From positions 62,001 through 126,000 of the forward strand of contig NZ_JARVKW010000014.1 of NCBI RefSeq assembly GCF_029813775.1: 64,000 nucleotides of DNA, written 5' to 3'. Below are positions 16,569-26,977 of the stretch, in pieces. A program made the translations under genes and the position numbers. The stretch comes from Streptomyces sp. DH24. Lineage in GTDB: Bacteria; Actinomycetota; Actinomycetes; Streptomycetales; Streptomycetaceae. The notes below the pieces were generated by a model. That model was not told the DNA's origin and searched no databases. It worked only from the letters and a program-made list of their open reading frames with translations. Each line of letters begins with the position of its first letter. Positions within the stretch are counted from its first letter, which is position 1.

Positions 16569-18188
16569 ATGACCACCGCCTCGCAGCTCTGGGAGCCCCT
16601 GGAACCCGCCCTGTCGGTGCGGCAGGTGCTCACCCTGGAACGCGTCCTGGCCGGGGAACCCGAGGTGGGGGCCGGCGCCGGCCAGCTCGACCGGCCGGTG
16701 CGCTGGGTGCACGTCGCCGAGGCGGCCGACGTCGGCGTGATGCTCAGCGGCGGTGAGATGGTGCTGACCACCGGTGTGCTGCTCGCCGGGGACGAGGAGA
16801 AGCAGGCCGAGTACATCCGCTCCCTGCACCGGGCCGAGGCCGCGGCCGTCGTCCTCGGACTCGGCCGGGCCTTCCCCGCCCCGCCGGACGTGATGCGCCG
16901 GGCGGCCGAGCGGTGCGGGCTGCCGCTGGTGGTGCTGCACCGGCCCTTCCCGTTCGCGGAACTGACCGAGGAGGTGCAGTGCCGGCTGGTACGGCGGAAG
17001 TTCGCCGCGGTCAGCCTGTCCGAGGCCGTCCGCACCGAACTCACCGCGCTCATCACCGCGGGCGCCCCGTTGCAGCGCCTGCTCGACGAGGTCGCCCGGC
17101 ACAGCGCCTGCCCCGTCGTCCTCACCAACCTCGCCCACCGCGTCCTCGCCACGGCGGGGGAGCGGCCCGCCGTGGACGACGTGCTGCGCGACTGGGACCG
17201 CATCGCCCGGCAGGCGTGGGGGCACCACCCAGGCCGTCCAGGCACTGGGGGAGGCAGCGCCGGCGACGGCTGGATCCGCGCCGAACTCGTCGGGCGCGGC
17301 GAACGCTGGGGCCGCATCGTGCTCTGCGGCCACCGCGGCGACGGCACCACCGGACGGCTGCTCGCCGACCGCGCCGCCGAGGCCCTCGTCCTGCACCGCA
17401 TGCTCGGCGGCAGCGCCGCGGCCAGCTGGGAGGAGCAGTCCGCGCAGAGCCTGCTCACCGACCTCGTCAGCGGCGTCGTACCGGCGCGGCAGTTGCTGCC
17501 CCGGGCCCGGGCCGCCGGACTGCCCGTGAACCGGCGGGCGTTCGTCCCGCTCGTCGTGCGCGAGCGGGCACCGGACCGGCTGGACCGGGTGCTGCGGCTG
17601 CTGGGGCTGCCGGGGCTGGCCGCGCGGCTCGCCGACGGGGCCACCGCCGTGCTGCTCAGCCTCGCCCGTGACCAGGACGCCGAGGCGCTCACCGCGCACT
17701 TCGCGGCCCGGCTGCGCTCCGAGCCGGGCGCTCCCGCCCCGGTCGTGGCGGCCGCCGACACCCGCGTCGCCTGGGACGACGTGCCCGCCGGGCTGCGCGA
17801 GGCACGGCACGTCGCGGACGCCGTGGCCGACTCCTCGGGCGTCCTCGACCTGCCGGCCGTCGTACGCCTCAGGGACGTCCATCTGCGGGGCCTGATACGG
17901 CTGCTGCGCGACGACCCGCACGTGCAGTCCTTCGCCGAGCGGGAGCTGGACGGGCTGCTGTGCGGGCCCGACGAGGACCTGCTGGAGGACCTGCTGTCCG
18001 TGCTGCGGACCTATCTCGCGACCGGCCGCAACAAGTCCCGCACCGCGCAGCTCCACCACGTCTCCCGGCCCGCGCTCTACCGCCGTCTGGAGGCGATACA
18101 GGCCAGGCTCGGCGTCGACCTCGACGACTTCGAGCAGGCCGCGTCCGTGCACATCGCCCTCCTCGCGCACGACGCGCAACAGGGGTGA
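16569..18188 (+). CDS. PucR-family transcriptional regulator
   Basis: The 539-residue protein has the N-terminal PucR domain (RWVHVAEAADVGVMLSGGEM, VLTTGVLLAGDEEKQAEYIR, then AAAVVLGLGRAF) and a C-terminal PucR helix-turn-helix (LLSVLRTYLATGRNKSRTAQ then LHHVSRPALYRRLEAIQARL). PucR proteins respond to purine/pyrimidine-type metabolites and control their catabolic genes. It lies 29 bp after the aminotransferase, in the middle of the pyrimidine/hydantoin cluster. It is the obvious candidate for binding the dyads at 14352-14388 or 18239-18285. Confidence 0.88.
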   Translation: MTTASQLWEPLEPALSVRQVLTLERVLAGEPEVGAGAGQLDRPVRWVHVAEAADVGVMLSGGEMVLTTGVLLAGDEEKQAEYIRSLHRAEAAAVVLGLGRAFPAPPDVMRRAAERCGLPLVVLHRPFPFAELTEEVQCRLVRRKFAAVSLSEAVRTELTALITAGAPLQRLLDEVARHSACPVVLTNLAHRVLATAGERPAVDDVLRDWDRIARQAWGHHPGRPGTGGGSAGDGWIRAELVGRGERWGRIVLCGHRGDGTTGRLLADRAAEALVLHRMLGGSAAASWEEQSAQSLLTDLVSGVVPARQLLPRARAAGLPVNRRAFVPLVVRERAPDRLDRVLRLLGLPGLAARLADGATAVLLSLARDQDAEALTAHFAARLRSEPGAPAPVVAAADTRVAWDDVPAGLREARHVADAVADSSGVLDLPAVVRLRDVHLRGLIRLLRDDPHVQSFAERELDGLLCGPDEDLLEDLLSVLRTYLATGRNKSRTAQLHHVSRPALYRRLEAIQARLGVDLDDFEQAASVHIALLAHDAQQG

Positions 18189-18238
18189 AACCTTCAACGA
18201 CCAGGGAAAACGGCGGTGAAACATGAGCCGAGCGCGGA

Positions 18239-18285
18239 GTGACACGGTGACACGCCGCACACCCGCAGACGTGACACCGTGCCAC
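18239..18285 (+). promoter_or_regulatory. GTGACAC repeats and near-perfect dyad upstream of the second ureidopropionase
   Basis: GTGACACGGTG (18239-18249) faces CACCGTGCCAC (18275-18285) with one mismatch. GTGACAC occurs three times on the plus strand (18239, 18247, 18271). A TAGGCT -10 at 18309-18314 would place the start near 18321, so the dyad is centred about -59, the usual location for an activator. PucR encoded just upstream is a candidate. Confidence 0.5.
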
Positions 18286-18343
18286 TCAGAGCACGCTTTC
18301 GGACTTCCTAGGCTCGCCGGACACCGAGCGACCGGAGGTCCCG

Positions 18344-19186
18344 ATGAGCCGAGTGATCCGTGCCGCCGTCTTCCAGACCGCCTGGACGGGCGACAAGGAA
18401 TCCATGATCCAGGCCCACGAGCAGGCGGCGCGCGACGCGGCCGCCCAGGGCGCCCAAGTGCTGTGCTTCCAGGAGCTGTTCTACGGCCCGTACTTCTGCC
18501 AGGTGCAGGACCCCGCGTTCTACGAGTACGCCGAACAGATCCCCGGCGGCCCGGTCGTCGAGCGGTTCCGGGCGCTCGCCCGGGAGCTGGGCATCGTCCT
18601 GGTGCTGCCGATGTACGAGGAGGAGCAGCCCGGGGTCCTCTACAACACCGCCGCCGTCATCGACGCGGACGGCTCCTACCTCGGCAAGTACCGCAAGACA
18701 CACATCCCGCAGGTGCGGGGCTTCTGGGAGAAGTTCTACTTCCGCCCCGGCAACAGCGGCTGGCCCGTCTTCGACACCGCCGTCGGCAGGATCGGCGTCT
18801 ACATCTGCTACGACCGCCACTTCCCGGAGGGCTGGCGGGCGCTGGGCCTCGCGGGCGCGGAGATCGTGTTCAACCCGTCGGCGACCTCGCGCGGCCTGTC
18901 CGGCTACCTGTGGCAGCTGGAGCAGCCGGCGGCGGCCGTCGCCAACGAGTACTTCGTCGGCGCCATCAACCGGGTCGGCGTCGAGGAACTCGGCGACAAC
19001 GACTTCTACGGCACCTCCTACTTCGTCGACCCGGAGGCCCAGTTCGTGGGCGAACCGGCGAGCGACAAGGAGACCGAACTCGTCGTCCGGGACCTGGACA
19101 TGGCCAAACTGCGCGAGGTCCGCGACCGCTGGCAGTTCTACCGGGACCGCGCGCCGGGCGCGTACGGGCCGCTGACGGCACCGTGA
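18344..19186 (+). CDS. Beta-ureidopropionase / N-carbamoyl-amino-acid amidohydrolase (nitrilase family), copy 2
   Basis: The 280-residue protein has the same length and layout as the enzyme at 14414-15256: Glu in FQELF, Lys in GKYRKTHIPQ, Cys in YICYDRHFPE, and DDFYGTSYFVDP replaced by NDFYGTSYFVDP. GGAGGTCCCG precedes the ATG. Differences gather near the substrate pocket (YGPYFCQVQD, LPMYEEEQPGVLYN). That suggests the two copies differ in preferred N-carbamoyl substrate or in regulation. The dihydropyrimidinase that would make its substrate begins about 100 bp downstream. Confidence 0.88.
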   Translation: MSRVIRAAVFQTAWTGDKESMIQAHEQAARDAAAQGAQVLCFQELFYGPYFCQVQDPAFYEYAEQIPGGPVVERFRALARELGIVLVLPMYEEEQPGVLYNTAAVIDADGSYLGKYRKTHIPQVRGFWEKFYFRPGNSGWPVFDTAVGRIGVYICYDRHFPEGWRALGLAGAEIVFNPSATSRGLSGYLWQLEQPAAAVANEYFVGAINRVGVEELGDNDFYGTSYFVDPEAQFVGEPASDKETELVVRDLDMAKLREVRDRWQFYRDRAPGAYGPLTAP

Positions 19187-19201
19187 ACGCCCCAGGGGCG
19201 C

Positions 19202-19226
19202 GGGGCCGTGTCCGATGCGCGGCCCC
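19202..19226 (+). terminator. Possible weak hairpin between ureidopropionase and dihydropyrimidinase genes
   Basis: GGGGCCG (19202-19208) pairs with CGGCCCC (19220-19226) around an 11-nt loop. It is short and inside a probable operon, so it may only attenuate or mark an mRNA processing site. Confidence 0.3.
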
Positions 19227-19289
19227 CGCCGCGCGGCGGCGGTCAGCCGCACCCAACCCGCACGTTCACACCGCGAGGAGCGACCACGC

Positions 19290-20693
19290 ATGAGCAGCCG
19301 TACCGTCATCCGCGGTGGCCTCGTCGTCACCGCGTCCGACGAGATCCACGCCGACGTCCTGATCGAGGACGGCCGCATCGCCGCCCTCGCCGCCTCCGGC
19401 ACCCCGGCCGCCGAGACCTTCACCGCCGAGCGGACGATCGACGCCACCGGGAAGTACGTCATCCCGGGCGGCGTGGACGTCCACACCCACATGGAGCTGC
19501 CGTTCGGCGGCACCTTCGCCTCCGACACCTTCGAGACCGGCACCCGCGCCGCCGCCTGGGGCGGCACCACCACGATCGTCGACTTCGCCGTGCAGAGCGT
19601 CGGCCACTCCCTGCGTGAGGGCCTGGACGCCTGGCACGCCAAGGCGGAGGGCAACTGCGCGATCGACTACGGCTTCCACATGATCGTCTCCGACGTGAAC
19701 CAGGAGACCCTCAAGGAGATGGACCTGCTCGTGGAGGAGGGCGTCACCTCCTTCAAGCAGTTCATGGCCTACCCCGGGGTGTTCTACTCCGACGACGGGC
19801 AGATCCTGCGCGCCATGCAGCGCTCCGCCGAGAACGGCGGCCTGATCATGATGCACGCCGAGAACGGCATCGCGATCGACGTGCTCGTGGAGCAGGCCCT
19901 CGCCCGCGGCGAGACCGACCCGCGCCACCACGGCGAGGTGCGCAAGGCGCTGCTGGAGGCCGAGGCCACCCACCGCGCCGTCAAGCTCGCGCAGGTCGCC
20001 GGGGCCCCGCTGTACGTGGTGCACGTGTCCGCCATGGAGGCGGTCGCCGAACTGGCCCGGGCGCGCGACGAAGGGCTGCCCGTCTTCGGCGAGACCTGCC
20101 CGCAGTACCTGTTCCTGTCGACCGACAACCTCGCCGAGCCGGACTTCGAGGGCGCCAAGTACGTGTGCTCCACGCCCCTGCGGCCCCGCGAGCACCAGGC
20201 GCGGCTGTGGCGGGGCCTGCGCACCAACGACCTCCAGGTGGTGTCGACGGACCACTGCCCGTTCTGCTTCACCGGCCAGAAGGAGCTGGGCCGGGGCGAC
20301 TTCTCGAAGATCCCCAACGGTCTGCCGGGCGTCGAGAACCGCATGGACCTGCTCCACCAGGCCGTCGTCGACGGGCACATCTCCCGCCGCCGGTGGATCG
20401 AGATCGCCTGCGCCACCCCGGCCCGGATGTTCGGCATGTACCCGAAGAAGGGCACCGTCGCGCCGGGCGCCGACGCCGACGTCGTCATCTACGACCCGCA
20501 CGCCGAGCAGGTCATCTCCGCCGCGACCCACCACATGAACGTGGACTACTCGGCGTACGAGGGCCGCCGGGTCACCGGCCGCGTCGAGACCGTCCTGTCG
20601 CGCGGCGAACCCGTCATCACCGAGCGGGAGTACACCGGCCGGGCCGGTCACGGCGTCTACACGCCCCGCTCCACCTGCCAGTACCTCAACTAG
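19290..20693 (+). CDS. hydA: Dihydropyrimidinase / D-hydantoinase
   Basis: The 467-residue cyclic amidohydrolase has the metal-binding DVHTHMELPFGG, the carboxylated Lys in TSFKQFMAYPG, metal His residues in MMHAENG and YVVHVSAMEAV, and the metal Asp in STDHCPF. The residue pattern fits dihydropyrimidinase/hydantoinase rather than allantoinase or dihydroorotase. It opens dihydrouracil, dihydrothymine or 5-substituted hydantoins to N-carbamoyl amino acids, the substrates of the neighbouring ureidopropionases. GAGGAG precedes the ATG at 19290. It is followed 11 nt later by the LLM oxidoreductase. Confidence 0.92.
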   Translation: MSSRTVIRGGLVVTASDEIHADVLIEDGRIAALAASGTPAAETFTAERTIDATGKYVIPGGVDVHTHMELPFGGTFASDTFETGTRAAAWGGTTTIVDFAVQSVGHSLREGLDAWHAKAEGNCAIDYGFHMIVSDVNQETLKEMDLLVEEGVTSFKQFMAYPGVFYSDDGQILRAMQRSAENGGLIMMHAENGIAIDVLVEQALARGETDPRHHGEVRKALLEAEATHRAVKLAQVAGAPLYVVHVSAMEAVAELARARDEGLPVFGETCPQYLFLSTDNLAEPDFEGAKYVCSTPLRPREHQARLWRGLRTNDLQVVSTDHCPFCFTGQKELGRGDFSKIPNGLPGVENRMDLLHQAVVDGHISRRRWIEIACATPARMFGMYPKKGTVAPGADADVVIYDPHAEQVISAATHHMNVDYSAYEGRRVTGRVETVLSRGEPVITEREYTGRAGHGVYTPRSTCQYLN

Positions 20694-20704
20694 GAGGAGC
20701 GCCC

Positions 20705-21724
20705 ATGGACTTCGGACTCGTCCTGCAGACCGACCCGCCGGCCTCGCGGGTGATCAGCCTGATGAAGCGCGCCGAGCGCAACGGCTTCACGCACGGCTGG
20801 ACCTTCGACTCCGCCGTGCTGTGGCAGGAGCCGTTCGTGATCTACAGCCAGATCCTCGCCAACACCACGAAGCTCAAGGTCGGCCCCATGGTGACCAACC
20901 CGGGCACCCGCACCTGGGAGGTCACCGCCTCCACCTTCGCCACCCTCAACGACATGTTCGGCAACCGCACCGTGTGCGGCATCGGCCGCGGCGACTCCGC
21001 GATGCGCGTCGCGGGCCGCAAACCCAACACCCTCGCCCGGATCAGCGAGGCGATGAAGGTGATCCGGGCGCTCGGCCGGGGCGAGGAGGCCGACCTCGGC
21101 GGCACCGTCGTCAGGTTCCCCTGGATCAGACCCGGCGCCCAACTGCCCGTGTGGATGGCCGCGTACGGGCCGAAGGCGCTGAAGATGACCGGCGAGGAGG
21201 CCGACGGTTTCATCCTCCAGCTGTCCGACCTGTATCTGACCGAGTACATGGTCAGGGCCGTGAAGGACGCGGCGGTGGCGGCCGGCCGCGACCCCTCCGC
21301 CGTGACGATCTGCGTCGCCGCGCCCGCCTACGTCACCGACGACGACTCGCCCGAGGCGCTCGCGCACGCCCGCGACGAGTGCCGCTGGTTCGGCGGCATG
21401 GTCGGCAACCACGTCGCCGACCTGGTCGCCAGGTACGGCGAGCACTCCGGCCAGGTGCCCGGCGAACTCACCGACTACATCAAGGCACGCGAGGGCTACG
21501 ACTACTCCCACCACGGGCGCAGCGGAAATCCCGACACCCGGTTCGTGCCGGACGAGATCGTCGACCGGTTCTGCGTCATCGGCCCGGCCGAGAAGCACAT
21601 CGAGAAACTGAAGGCACTGCGGGAGCTGGGCGTCGACCAGTTCGCCGTGTACGACATGCACGACGCGCAGGAAGCCGTCATCGACGCCTACGGCCAGAAG
21701 ATCATCCCCGCCGTCAACGCCTGA
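20705..21724 (+). CDS. LLM-class F420-dependent oxidoreductase (TIGR03842 type)
   Basis: The 339-residue protein has the luciferase-like TIM-barrel layout: MDFGLVLQTDPPASRVI, GWTFDSAVLWQEPFVIYSQI, GPMVTNPGTRTWEVTAST, CGIGRGDSAMRVAGRKPN and LPVWMAAYGPKALKMTGEEA. This matches my memory of the TIGR03842 subfamily, predicted to use F420 and found beside hydantoinase genes. GGAGGAG ends 4 nt before the ATG, and the gene is 11 nt behind hydA, so they are surely co-transcribed. Its reaction is unknown. No dihydropyrimidine dehydrogenase is visible nearby, so a redox step on the ring is an attractive but untested role. Confidence 0.85.
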   Translation: MDFGLVLQTDPPASRVISLMKRAERNGFTHGWTFDSAVLWQEPFVIYSQILANTTKLKVGPMVTNPGTRTWEVTASTFATLNDMFGNRTVCGIGRGDSAMRVAGRKPNTLARISEAMKVIRALGRGEEADLGGTVVRFPWIRPGAQLPVWMAAYGPKALKMTGEEADGFILQLSDLYLTEYMVRAVKDAAVAAGRDPSAVTICVAAPAYVTDDDSPEALAHARDECRWFGGMVGNHVADLVARYGEHSGQVPGELTDYIKAREGYDYSHHGRSGNPDTRFVPDEIVDRFCVIGPAEKHIEKLKALRELGVDQFAVYDMHDAQEAVIDAYGQKIIPAVNA

Positions 21725-21780
21725 GCCGTTCCCCTCGGTCGAGCTCACCCGGCATCCACCCAGCCCCCCGCCCTCTGTCG

Positions 21781-21816
21781 CCCCGGCCCTCCCCGCTCCC
21801 CCGGGGAGGGCCGGGG
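21781..21816 (+). terminator. 14-bp perfect hairpin between the LLM enzyme and the NCS1 permease
   Basis: CCCCGGCCCTCCCC (21781-21794) pairs perfectly with GGGGAGGGCCGGGG (21803-21816) around an 8-nt loop. It lies in a 145-bp gap inside an otherwise tight gene series and could end most transcription before the permease. Confidence 0.55.
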
Positions 21817-21869
21817 GGAACCGGACCCGCCACGGCCTTTCCCGACCCACTTCTCCGATTGGCCTGCCC

Positions 21870-23396
<1,527 letters not shown>

Positions 23397-23404
23397 GCCA
23401 CGGC

Positions 23405-23457
23405 GGCAACGGCGGGGCCCCGCGGCGTCAACCGCTCGGCGGGGCCCGGCCGTTGCC
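23405..23457. terminator. Long hairpin between convergent permease and secreted-protein genes
   Basis: GGCAACGGCGGGGCCCCG (23405-23422) and CGGGGCCCGGCCGTTGCC (23440-23457) are complementary at 17 of 18 positions. It sits just after the permease stop and before the minus-strand stop at 23475. Confidence 0.65.
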
Positions 23458-23474
23458 CGGCGGGCCCGAGCCGC

Positions 23475-24140
23475 CTAGCCCTTCTCCAGCGCGGCCACCG
23501 CGTCCTTCGCGGCCTTGATGGCGCCCTTGTTGATCTCGTCCGTCGAGGGCGCCTTCTTGGACTCGAAGTCGCTGCCGTTGTACGTGATGACCACCAGGGC
23601 GTTGGAGGCGCGGACCACCACCGTGCCCTCACGGGTCTGCTGCCCGTCCTCGGTGACGAGGTTCACCACCGAGTAGGCCTCGTCACCGAGACCGGGCACC
23701 TCGCCGCCGCCGCTGTTCTCCGAAAGGTGCTCCTGGTAGGCGTTCTCCGCCTTCTCGTCCGACGCCGAGACCTCGTAGGAGACGTCGAGCCAGCGGTACT
23801 CGTAGCCCTTGAGGGCGTTCCAGGAGCAGGTGCGGCGCAGATCCGCGTCCGTGGACGGGATCTCCTTGCCGCCCGCCTTGGCGCCGGGGACCAGGGACTT
23901 GACCGTCTTCTCGGCCACGGCGGAACACGGCGCCGGGGCGGCGCTGTACGTCTTCGACTCCGCCTCCGTCGCGGGGGCGGACGCCGACTGCGACTGCGGG
24001 ACGGCCGCCTCGTCCGGCCCCTGCTCGGCGGCCGGGGTCGCGGCGAGCGGACCGGTCGACAGCGCCCAGCCCGCGACGGCGAGCACGACCACCGGGGACA
24101 GTCGCGCGGTCAGGGCGAGCGGCAGAGGAAGAGAACGCAC
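23475..24140 (-). CDS. Secreted protein, DUF3558-like
   Basis: The 221-residue product starts at the GTG at 24140 with a Sec signal peptide (LPLALTARLSPVVVLAVAGW) and an Ala/Pro/Ser/Glu-rich linker. The mature domain has two cysteines (APCSAVAEKTVKSLVP and RRTCSWNALKGYEYRW), then SYEVSASDEKAENAYQEHL, and a C-terminal RASNALVVITYNGSDF. This arrangement resembles DUF3558 exported proteins of actinomycetes, where the two cysteines form a disulfide. There is no lipobox cysteine, so it is probably released or loosely held. Function unknown. Confidence 0.65.
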   Translation of the reverse strand: MRSLPLPLALTARLSPVVVLAVAGWALSTGPLAATPAAEQGPDEAAVPQSQSASAPATEAESKTYSAAPAPCSAVAEKTVKSLVPGAKAGGKEIPSTDADLRRTCSWNALKGYEYRWLDVSYEVSASDEKAENAYQEHLSENSGGGEVPGLGDEAYSVVNLVTEDGQQTREGTVVVRASNALVVITYNGSDFESKKAPSTDEINKGAIKAAKDAVAALEKG

Positions 24141-24493
24141 GGCGCACTTCTCGTGGGGGACGGACGGTGCGGAGGTGGTCCGCACTGCGGACGGGACGAC
24201 AGTGTCACACGACTCCAGGTGGTGCGGAAGGGCCAACTCGCTCCGTGCCCGGGCGGTGACACGGCATGCGCACCCAGCGCGGCACAATGTCCGTAGTTTC
24301 ACGATTTACCCGGTTGGGTGGCCTCGGAGGCGGGCCCGTACCCGGTGACGGGTGCGGGTGCGGGCGGTCGGGCAGGGCACGGAGCGGGACCACGCGAAAG
24401 GTGGTCCGGCCTCGCCCCGCGGGCGCATGCCGCGATGAGTCCTGGAGCCTCCGGCGGTCGTACTGCCGAACTCGCTACCGAGGAGGAATTCTG
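24141..24493. other. 353-bp divergent intergenic region
   Basis: No gene is supported. It separates the secreted protein (minus) from the reductase (plus). It contains a leader-type hairpin GGACCAC-GCGAAAG-GTGGTCC at 24387-24407, about 90 bp before the reductase start. No promoter pair stood out. Confidence 0.5.
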
Positions 24494-25057
24494 ATGCGCA
24501 CCGTGACCTATTCGATGAACGTCTCACTCGACGGCTACATCGTCGGGCCGGACGGCGGCTTCGACTGGACGGCGCCCGACGAGGAGGTCTTCCGCTTCTG
24601 GATCGACGATGTCCGGCAGGTCGGCGTCCACCTGATGGGACGACGGCTGTACGAGACGATGCTGTACTGGGAGACCGCCGACCAGGAACCGTCGCTCGAC
24701 GACGCCGCGCGCGAGTGGACCGCGCTGTGGAAGCCGCTCCCCAAGGTGGTGTTCTCCACCACGCTGTCGGAGGTGCGGGGCAACGCCCGCCTGGCCTCCG
24801 GCGGCCCGGCGGAGGAGATCGAGCGGCTGCGGGCCGAACCGGGGGAGGGCGAGATCGCGATCGGCGGCGCGACCCTCGCCGCCGAGGCGGCCGCACTGGG
24901 GCTGATCGACGAGTACCGGGCCATGGTGTACCCGGTGCTGGTCGGCGGCGGCATCCCGTTCTTTCCCCGAGGCGAGCGCCGGGTGGACCTCGAACTCGCC
25001 GGGACCCGCACCTTCAGCTCGAACGTCGTCTACCTCCACTACCGCGTGGCGCGCTAA
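24494..25057 (+). CDS. Dihydrofolate-reductase-family protein (RibD C-terminal type)
   Basis: The 187-residue protein has the RibD C-terminal/DHFR-like fold: SMNVSLDGYIVGPDGGFDWT, HLMGRRLYETMLYWET, KPLPKVVFSTTL, IAIGGATLAAEAAALGLIDE and YPVLVGGGIPFF. AGGAGG lies 8 nt before the ATG at 24494. Proteins of this family bind NADPH and reduce unknown substrates; a housekeeping folate role is unlikely. It stands alone and converges with the FG-GAP gene. Confidence 0.85.
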   Translation: MRTVTYSMNVSLDGYIVGPDGGFDWTAPDEEVFRFWIDDVRQVGVHLMGRRLYETMLYWETADQEPSLDDAAREWTALWKPLPKVVFSTTLSEVRGNARLASGGPAEEIERLRAEPGEGEIAIGGATLAAEAAALGLIDEYRAMVYPVLVGGGIPFFPRGERRVDLELAGTRTFSSNVVYLHYRVAR

Positions 25058-25228
25058 CCGGCTCGCCCGCCGGGCCCCGGGCCGGACCCGCGCGGTGGCG
25101 CCCGCCGAGCGACGCCCCGCGCCCCCCGCTGCCCTGAAGTCGTGAACCGACGCCGCTGAGGGGCGCCTGCTGCGGCCGACCGCTGTGTGGAACCGGGGCG
25201 AGCCGCCAGGCCCGAAGCCGGTGTGAGC

Positions 25229-25266
25229 GAAGGGGCGGCGCCGGAGTCCTCCGCTGCCGCCCCTTC
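25229..25266. terminator. 11-bp perfect hairpin between convergent genes
   Basis: GAAGGGGCGGC (25229-25239) pairs with GCCGCCCCTTC (25256-25266). It lies between the reductase stop and the stop of the FG-GAP gene at 25287 and can serve both. Confidence 0.6.
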
Positions 25267-25286
25267 CCGCTGCCAGCCCGCGTGTG

Positions 25287-26744
25287 TCAGGAGCCCGACA
25301 TGGCGTCCCCGAACATGGGGTCCTCCCCGGAGTTCCCGATTCCCACGGACTTCGCGCCGAAGCTCACCGAGCCGGTGGCCGTGATGCCGCCCGTCGAGCC
25401 GCGCAGGACCCACACGGCGCCGTCGTCGCTGTTCTCGCCGCCCGCGCCCACCGACAGGTCGGCACGGCCGTCCTTGTTGTGGTCGGCGAGGTGGATCGCG
25501 TCGCCGAACAGGTCCGACGACTCGTTGGCGCCCGGGACGCCGGAGGTGCCCTGGTTGAAGGACTGGGCGCCGGTCCCCGTCAGGCCGGAGGCGCCGCCGC
25601 GCAGCACCCAGACGTTGCCCGCGTGGCTCGCGGAGCCGATGGTCTCGAAGTTCGCGCCGACGGCCAGGTCCGGGTAGCGGTCACCGTTGACGTCGCCGAC
25701 GGCGAGTGTGCCGCCGAACGAGTCGTGGGACTCGTCCGCTCCCGGCACGCCCGCGGTGTCCTGGGTGAAGACGGCGCTGCGCGTGGTGTCGACGCCCGCC
25801 GCACCGCCGTGGAACACGGTGGCGTAGCCGCCCTTCGCCGTCTGGTCCGTGACGGAGACGAAGTCGGAACCGACGACCAGGTCGTCGTGCCCGTCGCGGT
25901 CGAAGTCGGCCGCGACGAGCGCGCCCGCGTACCCCGTGCCCACGGCCGTCTGGAACGTGGGCCCGCTCGCGGCGCCCAGGTGGACGAAGTTGCCCGCGGC
26001 AGACCCCACCACCACGTCGTCCGCCCCGTCGTTGTCGAAGTCCCCGGCGGTCAGCTGGACGGCGCCCCGGGGGTACGCGCCGGACTCGATCCGCGCGTCG
26101 AAGCGCAGCTTCCCGGCCGCGCCGCCCGACTTGGTGAAGCCGCCCTTGAAGATCCAGACGTCCTTGCCGGTGGAACCGACGGCCAGATCGGTCTTCCCGT
26201 CGCCGGTGAAGTCGCCGACCGCGAGGGACTGGCCGAACCGGTCGTGGCCCGAGGCGTTCGGATCGCTGACCGTCGTGCCGCCGGACAGGCCGGACGAGCC
26301 GCCCCACAGGATCGTGACCGACCCGCCGTCGGCGTCGCTGCCGACGTCCTCCAGCGGTGAGCCCACGACGAGATCGCCGTAGCCGTCGTTGTTGAGGTCC
26401 CCGTGCGCGAGTTCCGTGCCGAAGCGGTCGGAGGTCTCCGAGGCACCCGGCACGCCGGAGGAACTCTGCGAGGTGGTCTTGTGGCGCGAGGCGCTGATGC
26501 CGCCGGCGGAACCGTAGTTGACGACCACGGCGCCCGCCTTCGCCTTCCCGTTCGCGACGGCACCCGGCGCGCCGGTCGCCAGATCGCGGTAGCCGTCACC
26601 GTTGAAGTCGTCGGCGAGGCCCGACGCGGCGGCACTCGCGCCGCCCGGCAGGGTGATGAGCAGACCACCGGCCAGGGCCGCCGCGGCGACGGCGGCGCCC
26701 AGGACGACGGGACGACGGGAGCGCTTGTGGGGGGACCGGGACAT
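25287..26744 (-). CDS. Secreted FG-GAP (integrin-like) beta-propeller protein
   Basis: The 485-residue protein begins at the ATG at 26744 after GGAGAGGAAT. It carries a signal peptide with an Arg-rich front (KRSRRPVVLGAAVAAAALAG) ending near GASAAASG. About seven blades follow, each with a calcium-type DxNxDGxxDLxVG loop: DDFNGDGYRDLATGAP, GDLNNDGYGDLVVGSP, GDFTGDGKTDLAVGST, GDFDNDGADDVVVGSA, ADFDRDGHDDLVVGSD, GDVNGDRYPDLAVGAN and ADHNKDGRADLSVGAG. Seven repeats make a closed propeller. Such proteins are extracellular and bind calcium; some bind sugars or proteins. No catalytic residues are evident. Confidence 0.88.
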   Translation of the reverse strand: MSRSPHKRSRRPVVLGAAVAAAALAGGLLITLPGGASAAASGLADDFNGDGYRDLATGAPGAVANGKAKAGAVVVNYGSAGGISASRHKTTSQSSSGVPGASETSDRFGTELAHGDLNNDGYGDLVVGSPLEDVGSDADGGSVTILWGGSSGLSGGTTVSDPNASGHDRFGQSLAVGDFTGDGKTDLAVGSTGKDVWIFKGGFTKSGGAAGKLRFDARIESGAYPRGAVQLTAGDFDNDGADDVVVGSAAGNFVHLGAASGPTFQTAVGTGYAGALVAADFDRDGHDDLVVGSDFVSVTDQTAKGGYATVFHGGAAGVDTTRSAVFTQDTAGVPGADESHDSFGGTLAVGDVNGDRYPDLAVGANFETIGSASHAGNVWVLRGGASGLTGTGAQSFNQGTSGVPGANESSDLFGDAIHLADHNKDGRADLSVGAGGENSDDGAVWVLRGSTGGITATGSVSFGAKSVGIGNSGEDPMFGDAMSGS

Positions 26745-26977
26745 GAATTCCTCTCCGAGACGTACGTGCGGGCGCAGAGACGACCTCCGGTGGGCCCGAA
26801 GGGTTGTACGGGAGGCGGGCCCCGAGGGGTGGAGGTGAAAGGAGGGACTCCCGGTGCCGACGAGGTCGCGCACGGTGGCGAGGCTCGACCACCGGGCTGT
26901 CCGGCCGGCCGGACAGGAGGGCTGGGGAGAGGGCTGTTCCGGTCCGGCTCCGGCTCCGGCCGTGATCTGTGCCGGAT

